The position numbers and the translations under genes were made by a program. Source: a bacterium (GTDB lineage: Bacteria > Krumholzibacteriota > Krumholzibacteriia > LZORAL124-64-63). Taken from it: 5,725 bases of DNA. This document shows, one piece after another, positions 1 through 5,725 of this stretch. The notes beneath the pieces were generated by a model. It saw only the letters and a program-made list of their open reading frames with translations, made no database searches and was not told the DNA's origin. The stretch covers positions 1-5,725 of the forward strand of contig DAOVZQ010000201.1 of the NCBI GenBank assembly GCA_030635025.1. The letters are read 5' to 3'. Positions within the stretch are counted from its first letter, which is position 1, and the number at the start of each line of letters is the position of its first letter.

Positions 1-459
1 CTGCGCGACCAGCATTCGCGCGCCCGGGCGGTCATGGTCTTCATCGCCACCAGTCCCTTCAACGAGGCCGAGCCCCGCTACCACAACAGCGCAACGCGAA
101 CCCTGCCCGACGCCAGCCAGGATTCCGGCGAGATCATCACCGCTGCGGTCGACGCACTGGCGGAGATCTGGCGCCCAGGCTACCGCTACATGAAGGCGGG
201 GGTCATGCTGCTGGACCTCGTACCCGAGACGCATCACCAGGGTTCGCTGTTCGCCGCGCCGCGTTCCGGATCACGCTCCGGATCGCGTTCACGGCCGGGC
301 GGCCTGATGGGTGTGCTGGACCGCCTGAACCGCAACCTTGGCCGCGGCACCATCGGCTACGCCACCGAGGGACTTCGCAAGGCTTGGCGCATGAAGCAGG
401 AGCACCGCTCCCCCGCCTATACCACGCGCTGGGATCAGCTGCCGGTGGCACGGGGGTAG
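1..459 (+). CDS. umuC: DNA polymerase V catalytic subunit UmuC, C-terminal part (5' end outside window)
   Basis: The reading frame is open from base 1 and stops at TAG 457-459, giving the last 152 residues of a protein whose family is usually about 420 residues. Y-family polymerases of this kind carry out error-prone translesion synthesis in the SOS response, with UmuD' as partner. The visible part begins in the little-finger domain (ATSPFNEAEPRY, then a GYRYMKAGVML stretch). Next comes QGSLF (bases 238-252), which matches the QxxLF beta-clamp-binding pattern and sits where E. coli UmuC carries its clamp motif. A low-complexity Arg/Ser/Gly linker follows (bases 262-297). The end, from about base 304, is a typical DUF4113 tail (NRNLGRGTIGYATEG, WRMKQEHRSPAYTTRWDQLP). 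The catalytic palm and fingers lie upstream of the window, so activity cannot be judged. Any umuD and LexA box would also lie upstream. Family assignment is firm. Confidence 0.93.
   Translation: MRDQHSRARAVMVFIATSPFNEAEPRYHNSATRTLPDASQDSGEIITAAVDALAEIWRPGYRYMKAGVMLLDLVPETHHQGSLFAAPRSGSRSGSRSRPGGLMGVLDRLNRNLGRGTIGYATEGLRKAWRMKQEHRSPAYTTRWDQLPVARG
262..297 (+). repeat. 12-base tandem repeat coding an Arg-Ser-Gly-Ser linker in UmuC
   Basis: Three successive 12-base units run in phase with the codons: CGTTCCGGATCA, CGCTCCGGATCG and a diverged CGTTCACGGCCG. The first two differ at two positions and encode RSGS twice; the third encodes RSRP. The repeat lies between the clamp-binding motif and the DUF4113 tail, so it probably forms a flexible, basic linker whose length could change by replication slippage without a frameshift. 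The repeat is seen directly; its role is inferred. Confidence 0.7.
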
Positions 460-494
460 ATTCGGGACACGACGCGGGTTATGGTGACAGGATC

Positions 495-1568
495 ATGAGA
501 GACTTTTCACGACTTACACGGCTCACTGCCGTATTCATCGCCGCCCTGACCGGCGTGCTGGCGATCGGCTGCAGCGACTCCGGTGATATCCACCGCTTCG
601 ACTTCCCGGTGATGGGTACCCGCGCCCGGGGCGAGATCTACGTGTGGGACCGAACCGCACGCCAATCGCCCGCCCATCTCGTACAGGCGACTTTCGACAG
701 CGTAAATACCCGGCTGAGTTCCTGGGACGATGATTCCGAAGTGGGGCGTTTCAATACGGCTTCGGCCGGCTCGACCTATGCGATATCCAAGTGGCTGAAC
801 ACCTGTCTGCGGGTTTCCGAGGAGCTAAGGGAGATCAGCGGCGGCGCCTTCGATCCAAGCGCCGAGCCGTTGATGCGTCTCTGGGGCTTCCGCAGCCGAC
901 AGGGACGACTACCGGCCCCGGCCGAGGTGGACTCGGTTCGCGCGTTGCTGGGCGGCTACAGACACGACCCCTTCCGCCGTACACTGGCCAAGACGCACGA
1001 AGGGACACGGCTTGACCTGGGCGGCATCGCCAAGGGATTCGCCGTAGACCGAGCCGTGGCCAACCTCATCGAGTTCGGCACCAGCAGTGCCCTGATCGAT
1101 CTGGGCGGGACCATCTTCGCCCTGGGACTCCCCGATGACCGGGACGCCTGGCGGGTGGGCGTGCGCGACCCACGGGATCCCGACCAAATCTTCGCCTCCT
1201 TCGACATGGTCAATCGGGCCGCCGCCACCAGCGGCGCCTATGAGCAATTCGTGGAAATCGATGGCCACCGCTACGGGCACATCATGAATCCGGCGACCGG
1301 ACGGCCGGTCGAGGGGTTGCTGAGCGTCACGGTGATCTGTCGCTCCGCCACCCTGGCCGACGCCCTGTCGACAACACTATACGTACTTGGTCCGGAACGG
1401 GCGCAACGACTGCTTTACGACCATTATCCCCATGTTGACGCCATCCTTGTCCTCCCGGCGAGCCGTGAGAAAAGCGCCCGTGTGGTTGCGACCCCGGGCC
1501 TCCGGAACAATCTCCGCCTGAGACCCGAATACCGGGACCGCTACCTACTCGAATACCTGGATTTCTGA
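495..1568 (+). CDS. apbE: FAD:protein FMN transferase, ApbE family lipoprotein
   Basis: This enzyme uses FAD and Mg2+ to attach FMN through a phosphoester bond to Thr/Ser of extracytoplasmic flavoproteins such as RnfG/RnfD and NqrB/NqrC subunits. ATG 495 is chosen because GGTGA (483-487) lies 7 bases upstream and it gives a sensible signal peptide. An in-frame ATG at 384 would overlap umuC and put 37 extra residues before the signal. The 357-residue product has Arg2, Arg6 and Arg9, a hydrophobic stretch at 10-25 and a lipobox ending in Cys26. Ser27 at +2 would favour the outer membrane under E. coli Lol rules. ApbE blocks follow in order: PVMGT (38-42), LSSWDDDSEVGRFN (74-87), SGGAFDP (115-121), RLWGF (128-132), LDLGGIAKGFAVD (173-185), LIDLGG (200-205), AATSGAYE (243-250), HIMNPATGRP (262-271) and ATLADALSTTL (285-295), which holds the likely Mg2+-binding Asp289. 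Length is normal. No target flavoprotein gene is visible nearby; 35 bases separate it from umuC, so shared transcription is possible. Confidence 0.93.
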   Translation: MRDFSRLTRLTAVFIAALTGVLAIGCSDSGDIHRFDFPVMGTRARGEIYVWDRTARQSPAHLVQATFDSVNTRLSSWDDDSEVGRFNTASAGSTYAISKWLNTCLRVSEELREISGGAFDPSAEPLMRLWGFRSRQGRLPAPAEVDSVRALLGGYRHDPFRRTLAKTHEGTRLDLGGIAKGFAVDRAVANLIEFGTSSALIDLGGTIFALGLPDDRDAWRVGVRDPRDPDQIFASFDMVNRAAATSGAYEQFVEIDGHRYGHIMNPATGRPVEGLLSVTVICRSATLADALSTTLYVLGPERAQRLLYDHYPHVDAILVLPASREKSARVVATPGLRNNLRLRPEYRDRYLLEYLDF

Positions 1569-1604
1569 AAACCGGATCGAAACATCGAAAAACGCTATTC
1601 TTTC

Positions 1605-1634
1605 TTGGCGACGTCCGCAAATCGGTTGTACCAT
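1605..1634 (+). promoter_or_regulatory. Weak candidate sigma70 promoter upstream of korAB
   Basis: TTGGCG (1605-1610) and TACCAT (1629-1634) each match 4 of 6 bases of the -35 and -10 consensus, with an 18-base spacer. It is the best pair I found in the 160-base gap before korA, and it would leave a leader of roughly 90 bases containing the inverted repeat at 1643-1667. Matches this weak occur by chance, so a start site would have to be mapped. No transcription-factor site is recognised. Confidence 0.25.
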
Positions 1635-1642
1635 TCAGCGTT

Positions 1643-1667
1643 AATGCGGAGTCTTAGCCCCCGCATT
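1643..1667. promoter_or_regulatory. Inverted repeat in the korA leader
   Basis: AATGCGG (1643-1649) and CCGCATT (1661-1667) form a perfect 7-bp inverted repeat around an 11-base loop. A shorter 5-bp repeat, CCGGC (1700-1704) with GCCGG (1713-1717), lies just before the korA ribosome site AGGGGT (1719-1724). Neither is followed by a T-run, so they do not look like terminators. They could be an operator or leader structures affecting korA translation. The repeats are seen; their function is unknown. Confidence 0.3.
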
Positions 1668-1728
1668 CAGTTCGCACTGGGACTCACCCATTACATGCAC
1701 CGGCCCGGATGCGCCGGCAGGGGTAATC

Positions 1729-3570
1729 ATGACGACCGATGTCATCACTCAGGAAGACGTAGTTATCCGTTTCGCCGGTGATTCCGGCGACGGAATGCAG
1801 ATCACAGGCAGCCAGTTCACTGAGACGACGGCCATCGTCGGCAACGACCTGGCCACCTTCCCGGATTTCCCCGCTGAGATCCGCGCCCCGGCCGGGACCC
1901 GCGCGGGCGTGTCGGGCTTCCAGATCCGGTTCAGCTCTGGTGATATCTTCACCCCCGGGGATACGCCGGACGTCCTGGTGGCCATGAACCCGGCCGCCCT
2001 GGTGGTGAACTACAAGGATCTCAAGCCCGGCGGCATCGTCATCGTTAATACGGACGCCTTCACCGAGAAGGATCTGGCCAAGGCCAAGATGGAGTCGAGT
2101 CTGCTTGAGGACGGGACGCTCAGCGCCTTCAGGGTCATCAAGATCGACATCAATACACGGGTCCTGCAGGCACTCGAGGGATCACCCCTGAACAAGAAGG
2201 ACGTTCTTCGCTGCAAGAATTTCTATACGCTGGGACTGATGTACTGGCTGTTCAGCCGCCCGGTAGAACCGACCCTGGAGTGGCTGTCCGCCAAGTTCGC
2301 CAGCAAGCCCGACCTGATCGAGGCCAACCAGATGGCGTTACGGGCCGGCTACAATGCGGGCGACATCCACGAGATATTCCAGGGGCGCTTCACGGTCGCA
2401 CCCATGGCCGATCTGCCGACCGGCACCTACCGCAACATCATGGGCAACGAGGCCCTGGCTCTGGGGTTGGCCACGGGCGCCGACCTTGCGGATCTCAAGC
2501 TCTTCCTCGGTTCTTATCCCATCACCCCCGCCACGGACATTCTGCAGTATCTGGCGGCCATGAAGAGCCACGGCGTGGTCACCGCCCAGATGGAGGATGA
2601 AATCGCGGGCATCTGCACGGCGATCGGCGCCTCGTTTACCGGCAAACTCGGCGTGACCACGACGTCGGGCCCTGGCGTGGCGCTCAAGTCCGAAGCCATG
2701 GGTCTGGCCGTCATGACGGAACTGCCCTTGGTGATCGTCAACGTGCAACGGGCCGGGCCATCAACCGGCATGCCCACCAAGGTCGAGCAGGCGGATCTGA
2801 ATCAGGCGCTCTATGGACGCAACAGCGAGGCGCCGATCCCCGTGATCGCCTGCGCTGCGCCGTCCGACGCCTATGACTGTGCGGTCGAAGCCTGCCGCAT
2901 CGCCGTGGAGTACATGACGCCGGTGATGCTGTTGAGCGACAACTACATCGCCAACGGCGCCGAGCCGTGGCGCCTGCCCGTCGTAGAGGAGTTGAAACCC
3001 TTCAAGGTGAGCCGTCACAAAGACGGTGAGACGTTCCACCCCTACGGTCGCGACGAACGCCTGGTGCGCCCCTGGGCCACCCCGGGTATGCCGGGTCTGG
3101 AGCACCGCATCGGTGGACTGGAGAAGGAAGATCTCACGGGCAACGTGAGTTATGACCCTGAGAATCACCAGAAGATGGTCGAGCAACGCCTGGACAAGGT
3201 GATGGGTATCCGTAAGACGATCCCGACACCTCAGCCCACCGGCGCCGAGTCGGGCGGAGTGCTGGTACTCGGTTGGGGCTCCACCTACGGGGCTATCCAC
3301 ACAGCGACGGCCAGACCGGAAAAGCCGGGCCAGACGGTTGCTCACCTGCACCTGCGGCACATCTACCCGCTGCCGGCCGGGCTGGAGGAAATCTTCGCCC
3401 GATATGACCGGATTCTGGTTCCCGAACTCAACATGGGACAACTCGCCAAATACCTGACGAGCGAGTATCCGCAGTTCCGCTTCGAAACGCTGAACAAGGT
3501 CATGGGCAAGCCGTTCAAGGCCGCCGAAATCCGAATACGAGTCACCAAGATGCTGGAGGAGCAGTCATGA
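1729..3570 (+). CDS. korA: 2-oxoglutarate (2-oxoacid):ferredoxin oxidoreductase, alpha subunit with fused gamma domain
   Basis: This is the alpha subunit of a thiamine-diphosphate enzyme that interconverts a 2-oxoacid plus CoA with acyl-CoA, CO2 and reduced ferredoxin, in the cytoplasm. The 613-residue protein starts with the gamma domain: FAGDSGDGMQITG (15-27) and the FPDFPAEIRAPAGT stretch, ending near residue 190. From GNEALALG (starting at 239) comes the alpha domain with YPITP (263-267), the QMEDE stretch (287-291, pyrimidine-domain glutamate region) and RAGPSTGMPTKVEQ (341-354). A transketolase-C-like domain closes the protein (LVLGWGSTYGA, then LNMGQL). No CxxCxxC ferredoxin domain is present, as expected for the two-subunit KorAB type. 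The start is supported by AGGGGT (1719-1724) and by the short lead before the gamma motif. The stop overlaps korB by ATGA. The family is certain. 2-Oxoglutarate is the commonest annotation for this form, but pyruvate or branched 2-oxoacids cannot be excluded from sequence alone. Confidence 0.93.
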   Translation: MTTDVITQEDVVIRFAGDSGDGMQITGSQFTETTAIVGNDLATFPDFPAEIRAPAGTRAGVSGFQIRFSSGDIFTPGDTPDVLVAMNPAALVVNYKDLKPGGIVIVNTDAFTEKDLAKAKMESSLLEDGTLSAFRVIKIDINTRVLQALEGSPLNKKDVLRCKNFYTLGLMYWLFSRPVEPTLEWLSAKFASKPDLIEANQMALRAGYNAGDIHEIFQGRFTVAPMADLPTGTYRNIMGNEALALGLATGADLADLKLFLGSYPITPATDILQYLAAMKSHGVVTAQMEDEIAGICTAIGASFTGKLGVTTTSGPGVALKSEAMGLAVMTELPLVIVNVQRAGPSTGMPTKVEQADLNQALYGRNSEAPIPVIACAAPSDAYDCAVEACRIAVEYMTPVMLLSDNYIANGAEPWRLPVVEELKPFKVSRHKDGETFHPYGRDERLVRPWATPGMPGLEHRIGGLEKEDLTGNVSYDPENHQKMVEQRLDKVMGIRKTIPTPQPTGAESGGVLVLGWGSTYGAIHTATARPEKPGQTVAHLHLRHIYPLPAGLEEIFARYDRILVPELNMGQLAKYLTSEYPQFRFETLNKVMGKPFKAAEIRIRVTKMLEEQS

Positions 3571-4562
3571 ACCCCGCCGAGCTGAAGCCCCGCGACTTCA
3601 AGTCGAACCAGGAAGTCAAGTGGTGTCCCGGATGTGGCGACTACGCCATCCTCAACGCCACCCAGCAGACGCTGGCGGAGATCGGTATTCCCCGGCATCA
3701 GACTGTCATTGTATCGGGGATCGGGTGTTCGAGCCGCTTCCCCTATTACCTGGACACCTACGGGTTCCACAGCATTCACGGGCGTGCCCTGGCCGTCGCC
3801 ACGGGCGTCAAGACCTCCAACCCGGACCTGTCGGTCTGGGTGGCGACCGGTGATGGCGACGCCATGTCCATCGGCGGCAACCACCTGATCCACACGCTGC
3901 GTCGCAACGTGGACTTGAACATCCTGATGTTCAACAACGAGATCTACGGTCTGACCAAGGGGCAGTACTCCCCCACCAGTCCGCAGGGCCTGAAGACCAA
4001 GACCTCGCCCTTCGGATCTCTCGACCATCCCTTCCATCCCATCGAACTGGCCCTGGGCGCCGGCGCCACCTTCGTGGCCCGGACCATGGACTCACAGCCC
4101 AAGCACATGAAGAAAATCATGCTGGCCGCCGCGGCCCACAAAGGCACGTCGTTCGTGGAGATCTGGCAGAACTGTCTGATCTTCAACGATGGAGCCTTCA
4201 AGAACTGGACGACCAAGGACATGCGCGACGAGCACACCATCGACCTGCAACCCGGCCAACCGATGATCTACGGGACCAACGGCGACAAGGGTATGCTGAT
4301 GGACTGCCACGGCTCCCAGGTAGTCGCTCCCGACAAGGCCTCGATCTGGGATCCGAGTACGCCGACGCCCATGCCGGGCTTTCTGATGGCGAACCTCGAC
4401 CGCGAAACGGATCGTCCGCGGGCCATCGGCATCTTCCATGATGTCGAGCAGGAAACCTACGACCAGGCGGTCAACACCCAGGTCCAGAACGTCATCGATG
4501 AGAAGGGCGAGGGGAGTCTGAAGGACTTGATCTACACCCCGGATACCTGGACGATCGACTGA
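3567..4562 (+). CDS. korB: 2-oxoglutarate (2-oxoacid):ferredoxin oxidoreductase, beta subunit
   Basis: This is the beta subunit, which carries thiamine diphosphate and the iron-sulfur cluster; it forms the active enzyme with KorA. In the 331-residue product, GDGDA (95-99) followed by NN (123-124) is the thiamine-diphosphate/Mg2+ motif. Cys20 and Cys23 (WCPGCGDY), Cys54 (GIGCSSR) and Cys203 (WQNCLIFND) have the spacing 3, 31 and 149, close to the four ligands known for the single [4Fe-4S] cluster of archaeal two-subunit oxidoreductases. The roughly 110 residues after Cys203 form the longer C-terminal region usual in aerobic-type KorB. ATG 3567 overlaps the korA stop and is preceded by GGAGGA (3555-3560) six bases upstream, so the two are almost certainly translationally coupled and made in equal amounts. 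No ferredoxin gene lies beside it. A strong hairpin follows the stop. Confidence 0.94.
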   Translation: MNPAELKPRDFKSNQEVKWCPGCGDYAILNATQQTLAEIGIPRHQTVIVSGIGCSSRFPYYLDTYGFHSIHGRALAVATGVKTSNPDLSVWVATGDGDAMSIGGNHLIHTLRRNVDLNILMFNNEIYGLTKGQYSPTSPQGLKTKTSPFGSLDHPFHPIELALGAGATFVARTMDSQPKHMKKIMLAAAAHKGTSFVEIWQNCLIFNDGAFKNWTTKDMRDEHTIDLQPGQPMIYGTNGDKGMLMDCHGSQVVAPDKASIWDPSTPTPMPGFLMANLDRETDRPRAIGIFHDVEQETYDQAVNTQVQNVIDEKGEGSLKDLIYTPDTWTID

Positions 4563-4582
4563 CCGGCCTCCGTGTTTCGAAG

Positions 4583-4615
4583 CGACGGCGCCGCTGATTG
4601 ACAGCGGCGCCGTCG
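4583..4615 (+). terminator. Perfect 14-bp hairpin after korB, probable transcript end without U-tract
   Basis: CGACGGCGCCGCTG (4583-4596) and CAGCGGCGCCGTCG (4602-4615) pair perfectly around the 5-base loop ATTGA. The stem is very GC-rich and starts 20 bases after the korB stop. The downstream bases (TCGTATAACACGG) hold no run of T, and neither does the opposite strand, so it is not a textbook intrinsic terminator. It may be a U-tract-less terminator, or a hairpin that protects the korAB mRNA 3' end after Rho-dependent termination. Its position between korB and a separate promoter supports a transcript boundary. Confidence 0.6.
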
Positions 4616-4643
4616 TCGTATAACACGGCAACCCGGTCCATCA

Positions 4644-4673
4644 TTGACAAATCGCCGCACCTCTCGCTAGGCT
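4644..4673 (+). promoter_or_regulatory. Candidate sigma70 promoter of the NSS transporter gene
   Basis: A perfect -35 box TTGACA (4644-4649) is followed after 18 bases by TAGGCT (4668-4673), which keeps T1, A2 and T6 of the -10 box. It lies just after the korB hairpin and about 40 bases before the transporter start, so the leader would be short. The palindrome ATTCC-TT-GGAAT (4679-4690) falls where transcription would begin and could be an operator. The -35 match is striking; the -10 is weak. Confidence 0.5.
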
Positions 4674-4711
4674 GCCCAATTCCTTGGAATGACACTCGGG
4701 AGGAGCACGGA

Positions 4712-5725
4712 ATGGCGGAGCAGCGCGGGCAGTGGAGTGGACGGCTCGGTTTCATCCTCGCCGCGGCGGGAAGCGCCGTCGGGCTGGGCAACCTTTGGAA
4801 GTTTCCCTACATCGCCTACGAGAACAACGGCGGCGCCTTTGTGATCGTCTATATCGGCGCGGTGGCCCTCGTGGGGCTGCCTATCATGATTGCCGAAATC
4901 GTTCTGGGGCGGCGCAGCAGACTCAGCCCCGTAGGAGCCTTCAAGCTGCTTGGCGAGTCCCGTCCGGGGGGCGCCCTGTGGACCGGCGCCGGGATGCTCG
5001 GCGTGATCGCCGGCTTCGTGATCCTGTCGTACTACTGCGTGATCGCCGGCTGGACCCTTCGCTATATCCTGATGGCCATCGGCGGCCAATTGGGCACGCT
5101 GGCCGGTACGACCGATGGGCTCGAAGTGTTCTTCGGGGGCTTTCTGGCCAGCGGATCGCAGCAGACCCTCTGGTACACCATCTTCATGGCGATGACCGTC
5201 GGCGTGGTTTTCTTCGGCGTGCAGCGTGGCATCGAACGCGTGGCCAAGGTACTGGTGCCGATCCTCTTTGCGATCCTGATCGCCCTGGCCGTGTACGCCA
5301 CGACCACCGACGGCTTCGGCCGCGCCATGACCTTCCTGTTCCGACCCAATTTCGAGGATTTGACTCGGAGTGCGATTCTTGAGGCCCTGGGGCACAGCTT
5401 CTTCACCTTGAGTCTGGGCATGGGCGCCATGCTGACCTACGGCAGCTACATGAGGCGTCAGGACTCGATCCCCCGCGCCGCCTTGACCATCAGTATCCTG
5501 GATACGGTGATCGCGCTGCTGGCCTGTGTCATCATGTTCTCGATCATCTTCAGCTTCGACCTGGAAGTGCGCAAGAGCTCCACGATCCTGTTCACGACCC
5601 TGCCCCTGGTCTTCTTCAAGCTACCGGGCGGCTCCTTGATCAGCGCGTTCTTCTACCTGCTCGTGGCCGTGGCGGCCCTGACCAGCACCATCAGCCTGTT
5701 GGAAGTGGTGACGAGCTTCGCCATC
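4712..5725 (+). CDS. Neurotransmitter:sodium symporter (NSS) family transporter, N-terminal part (3' end outside window)
   Basis: This is an inner-membrane, Na+-coupled importer of amino acids or related amines. ATG 4712 is fixed by the strong ribosome site GGGAGGAG (4698-4705) six bases upstream. The frame is open for 338 codons to the window edge; bacterial members usually have about 440-500 residues, so the last few membrane helices are missing. Residue numbers match LeuT without gaps at first: W8, R11, G20, A22, V23 and N27 (Na+-site positions) in GSAVGLGNLWKFPY (20-33), and Y107-Y108 in helix 3. LeuT Arg30 of the outer gate is Lys30 here. Helix 6 has FTLSLGMGA (231-239), the unwound substrate-binding segment. 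Helix 7 has Asp264 where LeuT has Asn286. Helix 8 has A321, T324 and S325, matching the Na2 site. About eight hydrophobic helices are visible. The alignments rely on remembered LeuT numbering. The substrate cannot be named. It probably has its own promoter and is separate from korAB. Confidence 0.93.
   Translation, partial: MAEQRGQWSGRLGFILAAAGSAVGLGNLWKFPYIAYENNGGAFVIVYIGAVALVGLPIMIAEIVLGRRSRLSPVGAFKLLGESRPGGALWTGAGMLGVIAGFVILSYYCVIAGWTLRYILMAIGGQLGTLAGTTDGLEVFFGGFLASGSQQTLWYTIFMAMTVGVVFFGVQRGIERVAKVLVPILFAILIALAVYATTTDGFGRAMTFLFRPNFEDLTRSAILEALGHSFFTLSLGMGAMLTYGSYMRRQDSIPRAALTISILDTVIALLACVIMFSIIFSFDLEVRKSSTILFTTLPLVFFKLPGGSLISAFFYLLVAVAALTSTISLLEVVTSFAI

Noticed and set aside
203..451. 82-codon open frame on the - strand
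   Set aside because: It is antisense to the UmuC DUF4113 tail; the Arg/Pro/Ala-rich translation shows no family resemblance.
384..494. Longer apbE starting at ATG 384
   Set aside because: It would overlap umuC by 76 bases and place 37 residues before an otherwise normal lipoprotein signal peptide. ATG 495 has a better ribosome site and gives the expected N-terminus.
2761..3441. 226-codon open frame on the - strand
   Set aside because: It lies wholly inside korA, has no recognisable domain, and is the kind of long antisense frame that GC-rich codon usage produces.
3363..4037. 224-codon open frame on the - strand across the korA/korB junction
   Set aside because: It is antisense to two firmly identified genes and resembles no family I recognise.
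4667..5395. 242-codon open frame on the - strand, and a 216-codon frame on the + strand at 4732-5382
   Set aside because: Both overlap the NSS transporter, whose motifs and ribosome site are clear. Their translations are rich in Arg, His, Gly and Asp without any domain pattern, typical of out-of-frame shadows.
1..5725. Mobile elements, CRISPR arrays, tRNA or rRNA genes, and a novel defence or other undescribed system
   Set aside because: I saw no transposase, long terminal repeats, spaced repeats, cloverleaf or rRNA sequence. All four genes belong to well-known families, and gene-free gaps do not exceed 160 bases.

Overview
The window is GC-rich, densely coded DNA from a bacterium. All four protein-coding genes I can support lie on the + strand. 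The gene set is a UmuC with a DUF4113 tail, a lipoprotein ApbE, a two-subunit KorAB of the oxygen-tolerant type and an NSS-family Na+ symporter. This best fits a gammaproteobacterium, possibly a halophilic or sulfur-oxidising one of the Ectothiorhodospiraceae kind. That taxonomic guess is inference from gene content and protein style, not from a marker gene.

Layout: (1) 1-459, the 3' end of umuC (Y-family translesion polymerase), with a clamp-binding motif and the DUF4113 tail. (2) 495-1568, an ApbE-type FAD:protein FMN transferase made as a lipoprotein, starting 35 bases after umuC. (3) 1569-1728, a 160-base gap with a weak candidate promoter and a small inverted repeat. (4) 1729-4562, korA and korB, which overlap by ATGA and encode a two-subunit 2-oxoacid (probably 2-oxoglutarate):ferredoxin oxidoreductase. 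(5) 4563-4711, a 149-base gap with a perfect 14-bp stem hairpin followed by a candidate sigma70 promoter with a consensus -35 box. (6) 4712-5725, the first 338 codons of an NSS-family Na+-coupled amino-acid-type symporter that runs off the right edge.

How they may work together: KorAB oxidatively decarboxylates a 2-oxoacid with CoA and passes low-potential electrons to ferredoxin, or runs in the opposite, CO2-fixing direction. ApbE attaches FMN to extracytoplasmic flavoproteins such as RnfG/RnfD and NqrB/NqrC subunits. The NSS transporter spends a Na+ gradient. A route from KorAB through ferredoxin and Rnf to a Na+ gradient can be imagined, but no rnf, nqr or ferredoxin gene is visible, so it is only a hypothesis. 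KorA and KorB are the only pair whose partnership the sequence directly supports.

I found no mobile element, CRISPR array, RNA gene or clearly novel system. The window looks like ordinary chromosomal backbone with a few regulatory and biochemical details worth a second look.
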